Positions 50,221-59,041 of a DNA stretch of 64,000 nucleotides are shown piece after piece. Each line of letters opens with the position of its first letter. Position 1 is the stretch's first letter. The position numbers were made by a program, and so were the translations under genes. The DNA comes from Candidatus Desulfofervidus auxilii (GTDB lineage: Bacteria > Desulfobacterota > Desulfofervidia > Desulfofervidales > Desulfofervidaceae). The stretch lies in the NCBI RefSeq assembly GCF_001577525.1, contig NZ_CP013015.1, positions 2,282,656 through 2,346,655 on the forward strand, read 5' to 3'. Under the pieces are notes generated by a model. It had not been told where the DNA came from. It made no database searches and saw nothing but the letters and a program-made list of their open reading frames with translations.

Positions 50221-51339
50221 CTATTTAAGTGTTGAGATGGTAACAGGAACAGCATATTTCTTGATCAATCGTTGTTTTGCAAAGTGAGCCTTAAACACAG
50301 CAACAAGAATAAACGACATAGCAACAAAACCACTTCCAAACAGGAAAATTCTGCTCAAGGTTTCACATAGGTGAACACTTTGGGGAGTGAGATTGATAAT
50401 GTGGAGGCTATCCAAATATTCAGGAATAGCAAACGCACGTGAAACACAACAGAGGAGAATGAGAATAGCTGTAACTAAACGGATATAAAGTTCTTTTACC
50501 AAGCTTGTGCCAATTGCACCAAAGTAGATACCCACAAGTGAACCGGCATAAAGAAGCAACGTAAGACGCAAATCCACATATCCACCTAAGGCATAATTAA
50601 AGGCTCCCCATGCCCCCATAAACATAGCCAAAAAGAGTTCTGTTCCAGCTGCTACCACAGTAGGCACACCGAGGACATAAATCATAGCCGGTACACCAAT
50701 AAAACCTCCTACACCGATAGTACCAGCCATATACCCGGTTGCTAGACCTGCAATAATAATTACCAAAAGAGAAACCTTGACCCCTGCTACTTTGAAGTGA
50801 ATAAGAGGAGGAATCCGGAGTTTATTTGCCAATTCCAAAAGAAATTTGGATGGTCCTGTTGCTCCTCCACGCAGGGTCTTAAGAGCATCTTTAAGCATAG
50901 AACCACCAATTAAGCTAAGGGTAAGAACGAAGATCGCACTTACATAAAGGCTAGAGCCTGCTTTCCCCATTTTTTCAAAGAAATAACTATTTACCCAAAC
51001 AGCAATCTTAATTCCTACAAGGGCAGTAATAAGCATAAAAATGGCTAACTTTTTATCCACATGTCCTAATTCACCGTGTTTCTTGGAACCCATCATGGCC
51101 TTACCAAATTTGTGGGTGATATTGGCCCCCACGGCCATCACCCCCGGAACACCTAGATTCATCATTCCTGGGGTCATGATAAATGCTCCCCCTGAGCCTA
51201 TAAATCCGGAGAGAAGTCCTCCCATAAATCCCAAAAGGACAACCGCTGCCATCGTCCAAGGATGACTCTGAAAAATCTGGGAGACTACTTCCGTCTTATT
51301 TGCTAACTCAACAACAGTTGGTGCACTTAAGGCTGCCAT
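50221..51339 (-). CDS. TauE/SafE-family sulfite/anion exporter
   Basis: Membrane permease of 372 residues with about nine hydrophobic segments and the family repeats GFMGGLLSGFIGSGGAFIMTP and GLATGYMAGTIGVGGF. TauE/SafE proteins are thought to export sulfite, sulfonates or sulfoacetate, which fits a sulfate reducer that must deal with sulfite. It lies between Usp genes under the candidate sigma-54 promoter. Confidence 0.85.
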   Translation of the reverse strand: MAALSAPTVVELANKTEVVSQIFQSHPWTMAAVVLLGFMGGLLSGFIGSGGAFIMTPGMMNLGVPGVMAVGANITHKFGKAMMGSKKHGELGHVDKKLAIFMLITALVGIKIAVWVNSYFFEKMGKAGSSLYVSAIFVLTLSLIGGSMLKDALKTLRGGATGPSKFLLELANKLRIPPLIHFKVAGVKVSLLVIIIAGLATGYMAGTIGVGGFIGVPAMIYVLGVPTVVAAGTELFLAMFMGAWGAFNYALGGYVDLRLTLLLYAGSLVGIYFGAIGTSLVKELYIRLVTAILILLCCVSRAFAIPEYLDSLHIINLTPQSVHLCETLSRIFLFGSGFVAMSFILVAVFKAHFAKQRLIKKYAVPVTISTLK

Positions 51340-51363
51340 GTTTTACCTCCTTCTTTTATTGGT

Positions 51364-52029
51364 TTAATGCTTTACCGATTTTTCTAATCCCAAGAGTTTA
51401 GGAATACCTTCGGTAAAGCTACCATAAGTATAAGCTACTATCGGTACTGTTAACATTAGTGCTAAAGCGTCTAAAACACCTCCCTTCATGTAAACAATTT
51501 TATTGAGCTTATCTAAAAGAGGAAAAAAACCAAAATATATACCTGCCGAGGCAGCTCCAAAAAGCAACATGCGGCTTAATATTTGGCCGGTAGAGCTTTT
51601 TTCTTTTATTAAAGAACGCGCAGGTAGCACTGGACAAGAAAGAGATATACTTAAGTCTTCCAGATGTTTAATTCCTTTTTCTGCCAGAGGTTCAAGAGCT
51701 AGTTTCCCCACTATAACTACGTCTGCTGGCATCATTTCCCGAACACTCTCCATAAATGCTGTTGGAGTAAAAGGCGTTACCTTCCATGAGAATTTGATTC
51801 CCTCAGCAGCTAATTTCTCATGAATTTTCTTCCCTATCTCTTCTGCTTTGGCCATAGCTACCTTGACCTGTTTTTCTTGAACCTGAATCCAATCTACTAT
51901 TTCCAGTGAAACAGGTACTAAAAACACGCATTTCAAATCACATTTCTTTCTCCGCGCAATCTCTATTATACAATTTAGCGTCGGAGACCTTTCATCCACA
52001 TCTTGTTCTAAAAATAGCATGGTTTCCAT
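51364..52029 (-). CDS. Universal-stress-like domain fused to membrane segments
   Basis: The first 140 or so residues follow the Usp fold (METMLFLEQDVDERSPTL... VVIGKLALEPLAEKGI, CPVLPAR). The last 70 hold two hydrophobic helices (SRMLLFGAASAGIYFGFFPL; ALMLTVPIVAYTYG). This suggests a Usp sensor anchored to the membrane, perhaps with the TauE permease. ATG 52029 follows a perfect AAGGAGGAG site; an upstream in-frame start would overlap the previous gene. Confidence 0.7.
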   Translation of the reverse strand: METMLFLEQDVDERSPTLNCIIEIARRKKCDLKCVFLVPVSLEIVDWIQVQEKQVKVAMAKAEEIGKKIHEKLAAEGIKFSWKVTPFTPTAFMESVREMMPADVVIVGKLALEPLAEKGIKHLEDLSISLSCPVLPARSLIKEKSSTGQILSRMLLFGAASAGIYFGFFPLLDKLNKIVYMKGGVLDALALMLTVPIVAYTYGSFTEGIPKLLGLEKSVKH

Positions 52030-52051
52030 TGTTCTCCTCCTTGAACAAAAT

Positions 52052-52501
52052 TTATTGAATTGGGCTATCAAAACCCCTTTTAACCTTCATTTTTCTGGGT
52101 TCTTTTTTTAAATGAAAGTTATCAACCACTATTAAAGACCCTGGGATATTCTGCCGAATGGTATTGAGCCAAGCCGAAAATTGTGGATTTTGTTGCTGAA
52201 GTTTGGCTACAATCACAATGTCTGGATGAATTTCTTCAATAAACTTAGTTGCCTCTTCCAAAAATTTGTCTTTGATAAAGTAAGACTGGATACAAACTCC
52301 TTTTTCCCTATAGTTATCTAGTGCAGGACCTATTTCCTTCAAAAATTTTTCTTCTTCAATTTGGGGATTCTTTCTTGAAACAGTGAGAATAAATAGAACG
52401 TAGACCTTAGCCTGCAACCGAATCGCTAGCTCTCCGGCATAAAATAGCGGATTTAGTGAAAAACATTGATTACTCAATGTAACTAAAATACATGGTGTCA
52501 T
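52052..52501 (-). CDS. Universal-stress-like protein, first gene of the sigma-54 operon
   Basis: A 149-residue Usp-fold protein (PCILVTLSNQCFSLNPLFYAG..., PDIVIVAKL, PGSLIVVDN). The nucleotide-binding glycines are not conserved, so it may not bind ATP. It is preceded closely by a -24/-12 promoter; the ATG is only about two bases from the expected transcript start, so it may be leaderless. Confidence 0.7.
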   Translation of the reverse strand: MTPCILVTLSNQCFSLNPLFYAGELAIRLQAKVYVLFILTVSRKNPQIEEEKFLKEIGPALDNYREKGVCIQSYFIKDKFLEEATKFIEEIHPDIVIVAKLQQQNPQFSAWLNTIRQNIPGSLIVVDNFHLKKEPRKMKVKRGFDSPIQ

Positions 52502-52514
52502 GCCTTTTGGTTAA

Positions 52515-52531
52515 GGCAAAAGATATACCAA
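52515..52531 (-). promoter_or_regulatory. Candidate sigma-54 (-24/-12) promoter of the stress/TauE operon
   Basis: Minus strand TTGGTATATCTTTTGCC: the invariant GG and GC are separated by exactly 10 nt, as in TGGCAC-N5-TTGC. An NtrC-type activator gene and paired palindromic sites lie directly upstream. Confidence 0.6.
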
Positions 52532-52595
52532 AGAAAAAAATAGCTGAATTATAGGAAATTTATAGATAATTTAGAGATAAAAAAGTGTGTTTTTT

Positions 52596-52633
52596 GTTCC
52601 AAATTGAAACAAAAATTAGTTTCAGAATGAAAC
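52596..52633. promoter_or_regulatory. Paired upstream activator sites GTTTC-N5-GAAAC
   Basis: GTTCC-aaatt-GAAAC (52596-52610) and GTTTC-agaat-GAAAC (52619-52633) are two palindromes 23 bp apart centre to centre. They lie about 80-110 bp upstream of the candidate sigma-54 promoter, between it and the activator gene. This is the normal place for enhancer sites of the adjacent regulator. Confidence 0.62.
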
Positions 52634-52642
52634 ATCAGGATT

Positions 52643-53992
52643 TTATAAACCGTATTTTTTCATTCTTCGCCAGAGAGTAGTGCGAGAAAGGCCTAAAATT
52701 TTGGCTGCTTTATGTTTATTATAACCTGTTTGTTCTAAAGCCTTTTTAATATAGTACTTTTCTTGTTCAACTAAAGGTGAAACCTCGTTTGGTTCTTCGG
52801 CCTTTACTTCAAAGGCATTTAGGTCAGGAGGAAGATCACAGACATCTATTTCCTCCTTTTCAGTCAAGGCAACGGCCCTTTCAATTATATTCTCCAACTC
52901 TCGTACATTTCCAGGGAAGGGATAGTTTAATATCTTAGCCAGAGCCCTTTCTGTAACACGAAGAATCTGTTTACCAAAAAGAGCATTATATTTACACAAA
53001 AAATGATTTATAAGCAAAGGGATATCTTCCTTTCTTTCTCTTAAGGGTGGTAAAACGAAATTGACTACATTCAACCTATAAAACAAATCCTCTCGGAACT
53101 TACCTTCTTCTACCATCTTTTTTATATCACGGTTGGTAGCAGCAATAATCCGAATATTTAAGGGAATTGGCTTAATTCCTCCTACCCGAAGGATCTTTTT
53201 TTCCTGAAGTACCCGTAAAAGTTTAACCTGCATGGAAAGAGGCATTTCTCCAATTTCATCTAGAAAAACTGTCCCTCCATTAGCTGATTCTAATAAGCCT
53301 ATTTTGGTATGAAAAGCCCCAGTAAAAGCCCCTTTTTCATAACCAAAGAGTTCACTGGTAATAAGTTCTTCAGTAAAGCCCCCACAATTGAAAGAAACAA
53401 AAGGTGCCTGTTTACGAGGACTACGATAGTGAATAGCTTTAGCTACTAATTCCTTTCCTGTGCCTGTTTCTCCTTGAATTAGAACATTGCAATCAATAGG
53501 TGCAACTTTGATAATTAACTGATATATCTTTTGCATTTTTAAACTTTTTCCAACTAGTTCAGTAAAAGTATATCTAGCTAATGTTTCTTTTAATTGTTTA
53601 TTTTCGGAAACCAGAAAAATTTTTTCTTTAGCCTTATGGACAAGTGTACGGAATTCATCTAATTTAATGGGTTTGGTTATGTAATGAAACGCTCCCATCT
53701 TTGTAGCCTCAATGGCTGATTCTATTGACCCATAGGCAGTAATCATAATTACTTCTGTTTCCGGAGAGACAGCCTTGATTTGTTCTAAAACTTGAAGACC
53801 GTCTAACTTGGGTAGTTTAAGATCTAAAATTACCAAATGAAATTGATGAGAAGAAATTTTTCCTAACGCTGTTTCTCCGTCTAAAAAGGTTTCTACTTCA
53901 TAACCCTCTTTTTCTAAAACTTTCTTTAAACGCTTACAGACAATTTCTTCGTCATCTACAACTGCTATTTTGATTTTAAATTGATTTTCCAT
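52643..53992 (-). CDS. Sigma-54-dependent response regulator (NtrC/AtoC family)
   Basis: A 449-residue activator with three parts: a receiver (phosphoacceptor D57 in VILDLKLP), an AAA+ domain with Walker A GETGTGKE and the sigma-54-contact loop GAFTGAF, and a Fis-type helix-turn-helix at the C-terminus ([20 protein letters not shown]). Its gene follows the histidine kinase gene by 1 base. The likely target is the neighbouring stress/TauE operon. Confidence 0.95.
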   Translation of the reverse strand: MENQFKIKIAVVDDEEIVCKRLKKVLEKEGYEVETFLDGETALGKISSHQFHLVILDLKLPKLDGLQVLEQIKAVSPETEVIMITAYGSIESAIEATKMGAFHYITKPIKLDEFRTLVHKAKEKIFLVSENKQLKETLARYTFTELVGKSLKMQKIYQLIIKVAPIDCNVLIQGETGTGKELVAKAIHYRSPRKQAPFVSFNCGGFTEELITSELFGYEKGAFTGAFHTKIGLLESANGGTVFLDEIGEMPLSMQVKLLRVLQEKKILRVGGIKPIPLNIRIIAATNRDIKKMVEEGKFREDLFYRLNVVNFVLPPLRERKEDIPLLINHFLCKYNALFGKQILRVTERALAKILNYPFPGNVRELENIIERAVALTEKEEIDVCDLPPDLNAFEVKAEEPNEVSPLVEQEKYYIKKALEQTGYNKHKAAKILGLSRTTLWRRMKKYGL

Positions 53993-53993
53993 G

Positions 53994-55397
53994 TTATGCT
54001 TCTACTGGTAAGAGAATAGTAAAAGTAGTGCCTTCATTAATCTTGCTATCAACCAATAATTTGCCTTTATGTTTTTTTATAATACCATAAGTTACAGCCA
54101 AACCCAAACCTGTTCCGTTCGTTTTAGTGGTAAAAAAAGGCTCAAAAATCCGAGGTAAATACTCCTCGGGGATACCTTCTCCAGTATCTGCTATCTCAAT
54201 CTTAATAAAATTACCCTCCCTTACCCCTGTGATAAGCAGGGAACCACCTTTTGACATTGCCTGGATAGCATTTTCAATAAGATTGATGAATATCTGTCTT
54301 AAGCTAGTCGGGTCTCCTTTGGTAAGAGGCAAATCTTGAACTATATCTATCTCCAGTTCAATGTGATTAAGCTTCATTTGATTTTGAAATAATTTCACCA
54401 CATCACTGATGATTTTTTGAATGTCTACCTTCTCCTTTGTTAAAGGTCTTGCTCGAGAAAAGTCCAATAGATTTCCAACAATATCTGTGGAACGCCGAGC
54501 CTGCTGTAGGATATCAACCAGATATTGTTTTTGCTCAGGATTTAGAACCGTTCCGAATTCTTCCAAAAATAATTCAGCCGTAATGATAATGTTATTTAAA
54601 GGATTATTCAATTCATGCGCTATCCCAGCGGTAAGGGTACCGATAGAGGCCATTTTTTTAGACTGAATTATTTCTTGATGTCTCAAGTCTAACTCCTGGA
54701 TCATTTTATTTAAAGCATCTACTACTACACTGATTTCCGACAATGTTTCTTTTGGTCTAGGAAATGAAGAAAAATCACCTCTACTAATTTGATCGGCAGA
54801 TTGCTGAATAAAATGCAAAGGGCGAATAATTTGATGAGCTACTATGTAAATAAGTAAAGAAGCCATAAACACAACCACAAAGCCAAAATAGAAAGTAATA
54901 TGTCGGGATAAACTAAGGGCTTTATTAATATCCTGTTTTACCCTCTTATTTAAATAAATAGAAACATCAACAATTTCTTTGCCCATCTCCCTGAGTTTTT
55001 GTGATTTTGCACCATTTTCATGGGGATTAAGATGGCTAAACAATTCCTGATACTGACTTAGGAGACCCTGTAATTTTTCATAATAAGGGAAACCAATTAA
55101 TTTCTGAATTTCCCTCTTATTTCCCCTTAAGAGGTCTTTTGCTTTTTGGATATATAACAACGTATTTTTATAAGCACCTTTTTCTCTATAAAGGAAAAAG
55201 TTTTTTTCATATCGCCTTGTTTCTAATACATCGTTAAGGAACTCACCATTTCTTTCTAAAAATGCTATATTTTGATCTATTTTTTTCACATTCCAGCGAT
55301 CAATGGCTACACCACATATGGTTAATACAAAAAATATGAAGGATACAAAGGCAATACGCCATCTAACTGAGTGCCACCATTTAAGCTTATTTATCAT
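53994..55397 (-). CDS. Membrane histidine kinase paired with the sigma-54 regulator
   Basis: A 467-residue sensor with TM1 near residues 13-33, a 130-residue helical periplasmic sensing domain, TM2 near 168-187, HAMP linker, HisKA with H261 in AGIAHELNNPL, and a HATPase_c domain (NLIENAIQAM, DTGEGIPEE, GTGLGLAV). The periplasmic part has no named sensor fold I can see. Its signal is unknown; stress or sulfur-compound sensing would fit the target operon. Confidence 0.92.
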   Translation of the reverse strand: MINKLKWWHSVRWRIAFVSFIFFVLTICGVAIDRWNVKKIDQNIAFLERNGEFLNDVLETRRYEKNFFLYREKGAYKNTLLYIQKAKDLLRGNKREIQKLIGFPYYEKLQGLLSQYQELFSHLNPHENGAKSQKLREMGKEIVDVSIYLNKRVKQDINKALSLSRHITFYFGFVVVFMASLLIYIVAHQIIRPLHFIQQSADQISRGDFSSFPRPKETLSEISVVVDALNKMIQELDLRHQEIIQSKKMASIGTLTAGIAHELNNPLNNIIITAELFLEEFGTVLNPEQKQYLVDILQQARRSTDIVGNLLDFSRARPLTKEKVDIQKIISDVVKLFQNQMKLNHIELEIDIVQDLPLTKGDPTSLRQIFINLIENAIQAMSKGGSLLITGVREGNFIKIEIADTGEGIPEEYLPRIFEPFFTTKTNGTGLGLAVTYGIIKKHKGKLLVDSKINEGTTFTILLPVEA

Positions 55398-55639
55398 GAT
55401 TTATTTCTAAAACTAAAACACTTCTGATATTATAAAACCCCTAGAGGAGGCGTTTTATCATTTTTCACCCAAACTTTAAAAATCATATATCTTATCCATA
55501 CTAACCTGTGGCATTTTTTAAAAATAAGGATTAAATTTTTAAACTTTTGCGAAATATTGTAAACACCCATCTTACCATCAGTCAAGTCCTTAACCTTCCT
55601 CCTTAGAGTTTTTAAAATCATTCCCTTGCCTACATATTG

Positions 55640-56143
55640 GGTTTTAGGTATTCTCTAGACATCTTCAGTACTTTTATTTTCCTTGGTCTTACAGCCACCT
55701 TGGAGCAGGACAGCAACAATGTCACCAATGCCTGGTATGCTTAAGTAGTAAGGTAATTTTATCTTCTTTAACAAAGGATTTAATCCTTTTTTCTAAATCA
55801 TTTATCTTTTTTGTAATTTCTTCTATAAGATCAAGGTATCCACTACACGTTTTAACGTTACTTTTACAAGGGCTATTCTAAACCTTAGAAGATTTCTTAA
55901 ATCTCTGGTTTCAAAACCAGGCGTATAAGCCTTTGGGGTAAGACCTGAACGAAGTAGATGAGCAAGAGTATTTGAATCAATAGAATCTGTTTTAATCCTT
56001 GCCTCTGCTATTGCCCTTGTTTTAAGTGGATGAGCAAGTATTGCTTCATCTACAAAAGGAGATATCTCATCATAAAAATAAACCCAATTAAAAGTAGCTT
56101 CCATAACTGCTTTTGGAATGTTTACACGTTGGAGCGTTTTCAT
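55640..56143 (-). pseudogene. IS110-family transposase remnant C
   Basis: From 56143 leftward an open frame gives KAVMEATFNWVYFYDE, AHPLKTRAIAEARIKTD, AHLLRSGLTPKAY and RNLLRFRIALVKVTLKR, the RuvC-like half of an IS110 transposase. Past a disrupted junction near 55850, pieces such as YLDLIEEITKKI and, in another frame, LSIPGIGDIVAVLLQ belong to the second transposase domain. The N-terminal GIDLHKK segment kept in remnant A is missing here. It is non-functional. The rest of 55398-55640 shows no supported gene. Confidence 0.82.
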
Positions 56144-56148
56144 GTTAT

Positions 56149-56264
56149 CATACTGTGCGTAAGGTCAGTTACTATATTTGACCGTTTTCTTTTAAAGTTA
56201 TTACGGTTTTGAGGAGCTTAATCTTTCTCTTTAGAAAGCTTTTAAAAATTCTGGGAAAGTCCTG
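56149..56264 (-). repeat. IS110 left-end non-coding repeat, copy C
   Basis: Closely matches 14747-14866 and the reverse complement of 38984-39093, from catactgtgcg to gggaaagtcctg. It lies directly upstream of transposase remnant C. Confidence 0.75.
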
Positions 56265-56327
56265 AAATTTTATCAGGTTGACAAAATTGGGTTGATTGAC
56301 ATAGTATAAAATTGGCTAAAAAGTGAA

Positions 56328-56930
56328 ATGAGTAACAAAAATCTAACCACCCAAGATAAGTCCAGATATATTCTAGCTATTACAGGTGCCAGTGGAGTTA
56401 TTTATGCCAAAACATTAATAGAGTATTTTTATAAAAATAAGTTACCTTTAACCTGCTTGGTTTCCCATATAGGTGAGAAGGTTTGGGAATGGGAAATAGG
56501 TAGCTCTATTTCTGAGACTTTACCCTCTGAAATTACTATTTATTTTGAAAACGACTGGTGGTCACCTGTAGCCAGTGGAAGTGTGAAGGCCAAAGCCATG
56601 GTAATCATGCCCTGTTCTATGGGCACCTTAGCCGCTATTGCCCATGGTTTGGCTAAAAATGTGATTATTCGAGTGGCAGATGTGATGTTCAAGGAAAAAA
56701 GACCTTTGATTTTGGTGCCTAGAGAAACGCCCTTAAACATTATCCATCTAAAAAATATGCTTACTCTTGCTGAAGCAGGAGCTACTATTCTACCGGCCAT
56801 GCCTGGTTTTTATCATAAACCTAATACTGTTCAGGCTTTAGTAAACTTTGTAGTGGCTAGGGTATTAGACCACTTGGGACTGGTACATAATTTAATGCAA
56901 TCTTGGGAAGAACTCTTCAAACAATCTTAA
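56328..56930 (+). CDS. ubiX: Flavin prenyltransferase UbiX (MqnM-type role)
   Basis: Makes prenylated FMN, the cofactor of UbiD-type decarboxylases. The flavoprotein signature AITGASGVIYAK is at the N-terminus, and MPCSMGTLAAIAHG and RPLILVPRETPLN are the known UbiX motifs. At 200 residues it is normal. It is followed 2 bases later by mqnP, so it belongs to the menaquinone set together with the UbiD-family gene at 47209. Confidence 0.95.
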   Translation: MSNKNLTTQDKSRYILAITGASGVIYAKTLIEYFYKNKLPLTCLVSHIGEKVWEWEIGSSISETLPSEITIYFENDWWSPVASGSVKAKAMVIMPCSMGTLAAIAHGLAKNVIIRVADVMFKEKRPLILVPRETPLNIIHLKNMLTLAEAGATILPAMPGFYHKPNTVQALVNFVVARVLDHLGLVHNLMQSWEELFKQS

Positions 56931-56932
56931 CC

Positions 56933-57787
56933 ATGTTTAAAAAAATCAAGATTATCCTAGAAATGATCAAGTTTGAACATAGTATTTTTGCCCTTCCTTT
57001 TGTTTATATTGGGGCCTTTTTGGCCCAAAGGGGTTTCCCTCCCTGGGACAAACTATTTTGGATTCTAGTGGCTGTAGTTAGTGCAAGGAGTGTGGCTATG
57101 GCCTTTAATCGTTTGGTAGACAAGGATATTGATGCCCAAAATCCCCGCACTAAAGATAGAACATTACCCAAAGGACTTCTCACTCCCAGATGGGTTATAG
57201 GATTTATTATCTTCTGCACATTCCTATTTTTCGTGGCTACTTACAATCTCAATCGCCTGGTATTTTATCTCTCTCCTGTTGCACTCTTTATAATAACTGG
57301 TTATTCCTATACCAAGAGATTTACCTGGCTTACTCACCTATTCTTAGGCATCGCTGATGGCCTTGCCCCTTTGGGGGGTTGGTTAGCCATCAAGCCTGTT
57401 TTCTCCATTGTTCCACTTTGGTTATTTTGGGGAGTGGCCTTTTGGATAGCCGGATTTGATATTTTATATAGTTGTCTTGATTATGAATTTGATAAAAAAC
57501 AGGGACTTCATTCTATACCCGTAAGATTTGGTATCAAAAACAGCCTTTATCTTTCTACTTTTTTTCATATATTGACTGTTATTTGTTTTTATTATGTAGG
57601 CAAGGATGCTCAACTTAATCTTTTTTATTTTTATGGTTTAGGTGTAGTGAGTTTACTTCTTCTTTATGAACACTTGATTATCAAACCTCATGATTTTTCC
57701 AAGCTTACCATGGCCTTTTTTACAGTCAATGGTGTTATAAGTATATCTATGTTTTTTATTATTCTGGTTTCTTTATCATGTATATAA
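56933..57787 (+). CDS. mqnP: UbiA-family prenyltransferase (menaquinone, MqnP-like)
   Basis: Membrane prenyltransferase with about eight helices. The first aspartate-rich motif is AFNRLVDKDIDAQNPRTKDR and the second is near DYEFDKKQGLHSIPVRFG, as in MqnP/UbiA. It attaches the polyprenyl tail in menaquinone synthesis. ATG 56933 (MFKKIKIILEMIKFEHS) is preferred to an upstream TTG inside ubiX. Its 3' end overlaps the next gene by 10 bases. Confidence 0.9.
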   Translation: MFKKIKIILEMIKFEHSIFALPFVYIGAFLAQRGFPPWDKLFWILVAVVSARSVAMAFNRLVDKDIDAQNPRTKDRTLPKGLLTPRWVIGFIIFCTFLFFVATYNLNRLVFYLSPVALFIITGYSYTKRFTWLTHLFLGIADGLAPLGGWLAIKPVFSIVPLWLFWGVAFWIAGFDILYSCLDYEFDKKQGLHSIPVRFGIKNSLYLSTFFHILTVICFYYVGKDAQLNLFYFYGLGVVSLLLLYEHLIIKPHDFSKLTMAFFTVNGVISISMFFIILVSLSCI

Positions 57788-58428
57788 AAATTCCTCCTGG
57801 CCCAGCACTCCCAGAAATGGCTTTTATAATTTCCCATCCTTTAGATTTAAATTTATTCTTATCTTTTATGCCCAAACCAATTAAAAAAATCTCTATTTGT
57901 TTAGCCAAACTCTGCATTTTTCCCACTTTATCAGTCATTGGTCCTTGTCTAGGCAGACCTCAACTATTGGTTATTTTAGAGCATCTTAAGGCTTGGGGTG
58001 GAAAGAGCTTTTTATTTTTGGGTTGGTGTGGCGGGATTAGCCCTATTTTAAATATAGGGGATATTATATTACCTCATACTGCCACCAGTGAATACCAAGC
58101 CCCATCTCATGTCTCTCCTGGGTTATTTAAGAATTTTCAAATTAACATACCTTTTTCTTTTCATACAGGCACCGTTATTTCCGTAGATAATCCCTATGTC
58201 TTTGATTTAGAAAAAATCCATAATTATCAGAAACAAGGGATTATGGCCATAGATATGGAAACAGAGGCCCTTTTTAGGAGGAGCCCTGATTTAGGCATCA
58301 ACTCTATTTCTTTACTAATAGTTTCTGATTTATTAACTCAGGCCCAATGGGAACAGGGTTTTTCTTCCCCTCAGTTTAAAAGCAGAAGGAAAATAGTATT
58401 AGAGTGGCTAAGTAGACTTTATTTTTAG
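57778..58428 (+). CDS. mqnB: Futalosine hydrolase-like nucleoside phosphorylase-fold protein
   Basis: Phosphorylase/hydrolase fold of 216 residues with FLGWCGGISPILNIGDIILP and the ribose-binding GIMAIDMETEALF. Futalosine hydrolase (MqnB) releases hypoxanthine or adenine from futalosine. Overlap with mqnP in a ubiX-mqnP-mqnB unit strongly supports this role; an MTA/SAH-type nucleosidase is the alternative. Sequence similarity by itself is moderate. Confidence 0.72.
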   Translation: MYIKIPPGPALPEMAFIISHPLDLNLFLSFMPKPIKKISICLAKLCIFPTLSVIGPCLGRPQLLVILEHLKAWGGKSFLFLGWCGGISPILNIGDIILPHTATSEYQAPSHVSPGLFKNFQINIPFSFHTGTVISVDNPYVFDLEKIHNYQKQGIMAIDMETEALFRRSPDLGINSISLLIVSDLLTQAQWEQGFSSPQFKSRRKIVLEWLSRLYF

Positions 58429-58453
58429 CTGGCTTTATGTTATTTATGGGAAG

Positions 58454-59041
58454 ATGATCAGTGCTAAACTAAGTGGGAGACTAGATAAATACATTATAAA
58501 ATTGCTTCCTAAAAAATATTCTCCTAATACTTATACCTTGTTAGGGCTTGGTGTTACTGCTATTTCTAGTTTTTTTCTGGCCTTGGGTTATTTTAAGATA
58601 GGAGGAGCCCTCATTTTTTTGGCAGGTTTATTTGATATGGCCGATGGTGCCATTGCTCGGGCTACTGGAAGGGTTTCTGAATTTGGTGGTTTTCTGGATT
58701 CAGTTATTGACCGTTATGCGGATTTATTATTTTTCTTTGGCCTCTGCTTTTATTATTATCACAGCCGAGAAATTTTTCTTTTTATTTGTGTCCTCCTTAC
58801 CATTGCTGGTAGTCTATTGACTTCTTATGCGCGGGCCAGGGCCGAGATATTTTTAGGTTCCAAATGTAATGTAGGTTTGGTGGAAAGACCCGAGCGTATT
58901 ATTTTACTAGGTATTGGAGCAATATTTGATTTATTCATATATATTTTGCCTTTACTGGCTTTTTTAAGTAATATCACTGTGTTTCAGCGCATTTATTATG
59001 TCTGGCAAAAAACCACTTCCAGTAAAAAAGAGCTAGGGTGA
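58454..59041 (+). CDS. CDP-alcohol phosphatidyltransferase family protein (second copy)
   Basis: A 195-residue membrane protein with the complete signature D-G-x2-A-R-x8-G-x3-D-x3-D in DMADGAIARATGRVSEFGGF...DSVIDRYAD. It is more like archaetidylinositol-phosphate or myo-inositol-type synthases than the PgsA at 1575. It may make an unusual polar lipid, for example phosphoinositol. It ends overlapping trmO by 4 bases. Confidence 0.82.
   Translation: MISAKLSGRLDKYIIKLLPKKYSPNTYTLLGLGVTAISSFFLALGYFKIGGALIFLAGLFDMADGAIARATGRVSEFGGFLDSVIDRYADLLFFFGLCFYYYHSREIFLFICVLLTIAGSLLTSYARARAEIFLGSKCNVGLVERPERIILLGIGAIFDLFIYILPLLAFLSNITVFQRIYYVWQKTTSSKKELG

Noticed and set aside
55430-55621. 63-codon minus-strand frame upstream of the histidine kinase
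   Set aside because: Low-complexity basic and hydrophobic sequence, no ribosome site, next to IS110 debris.
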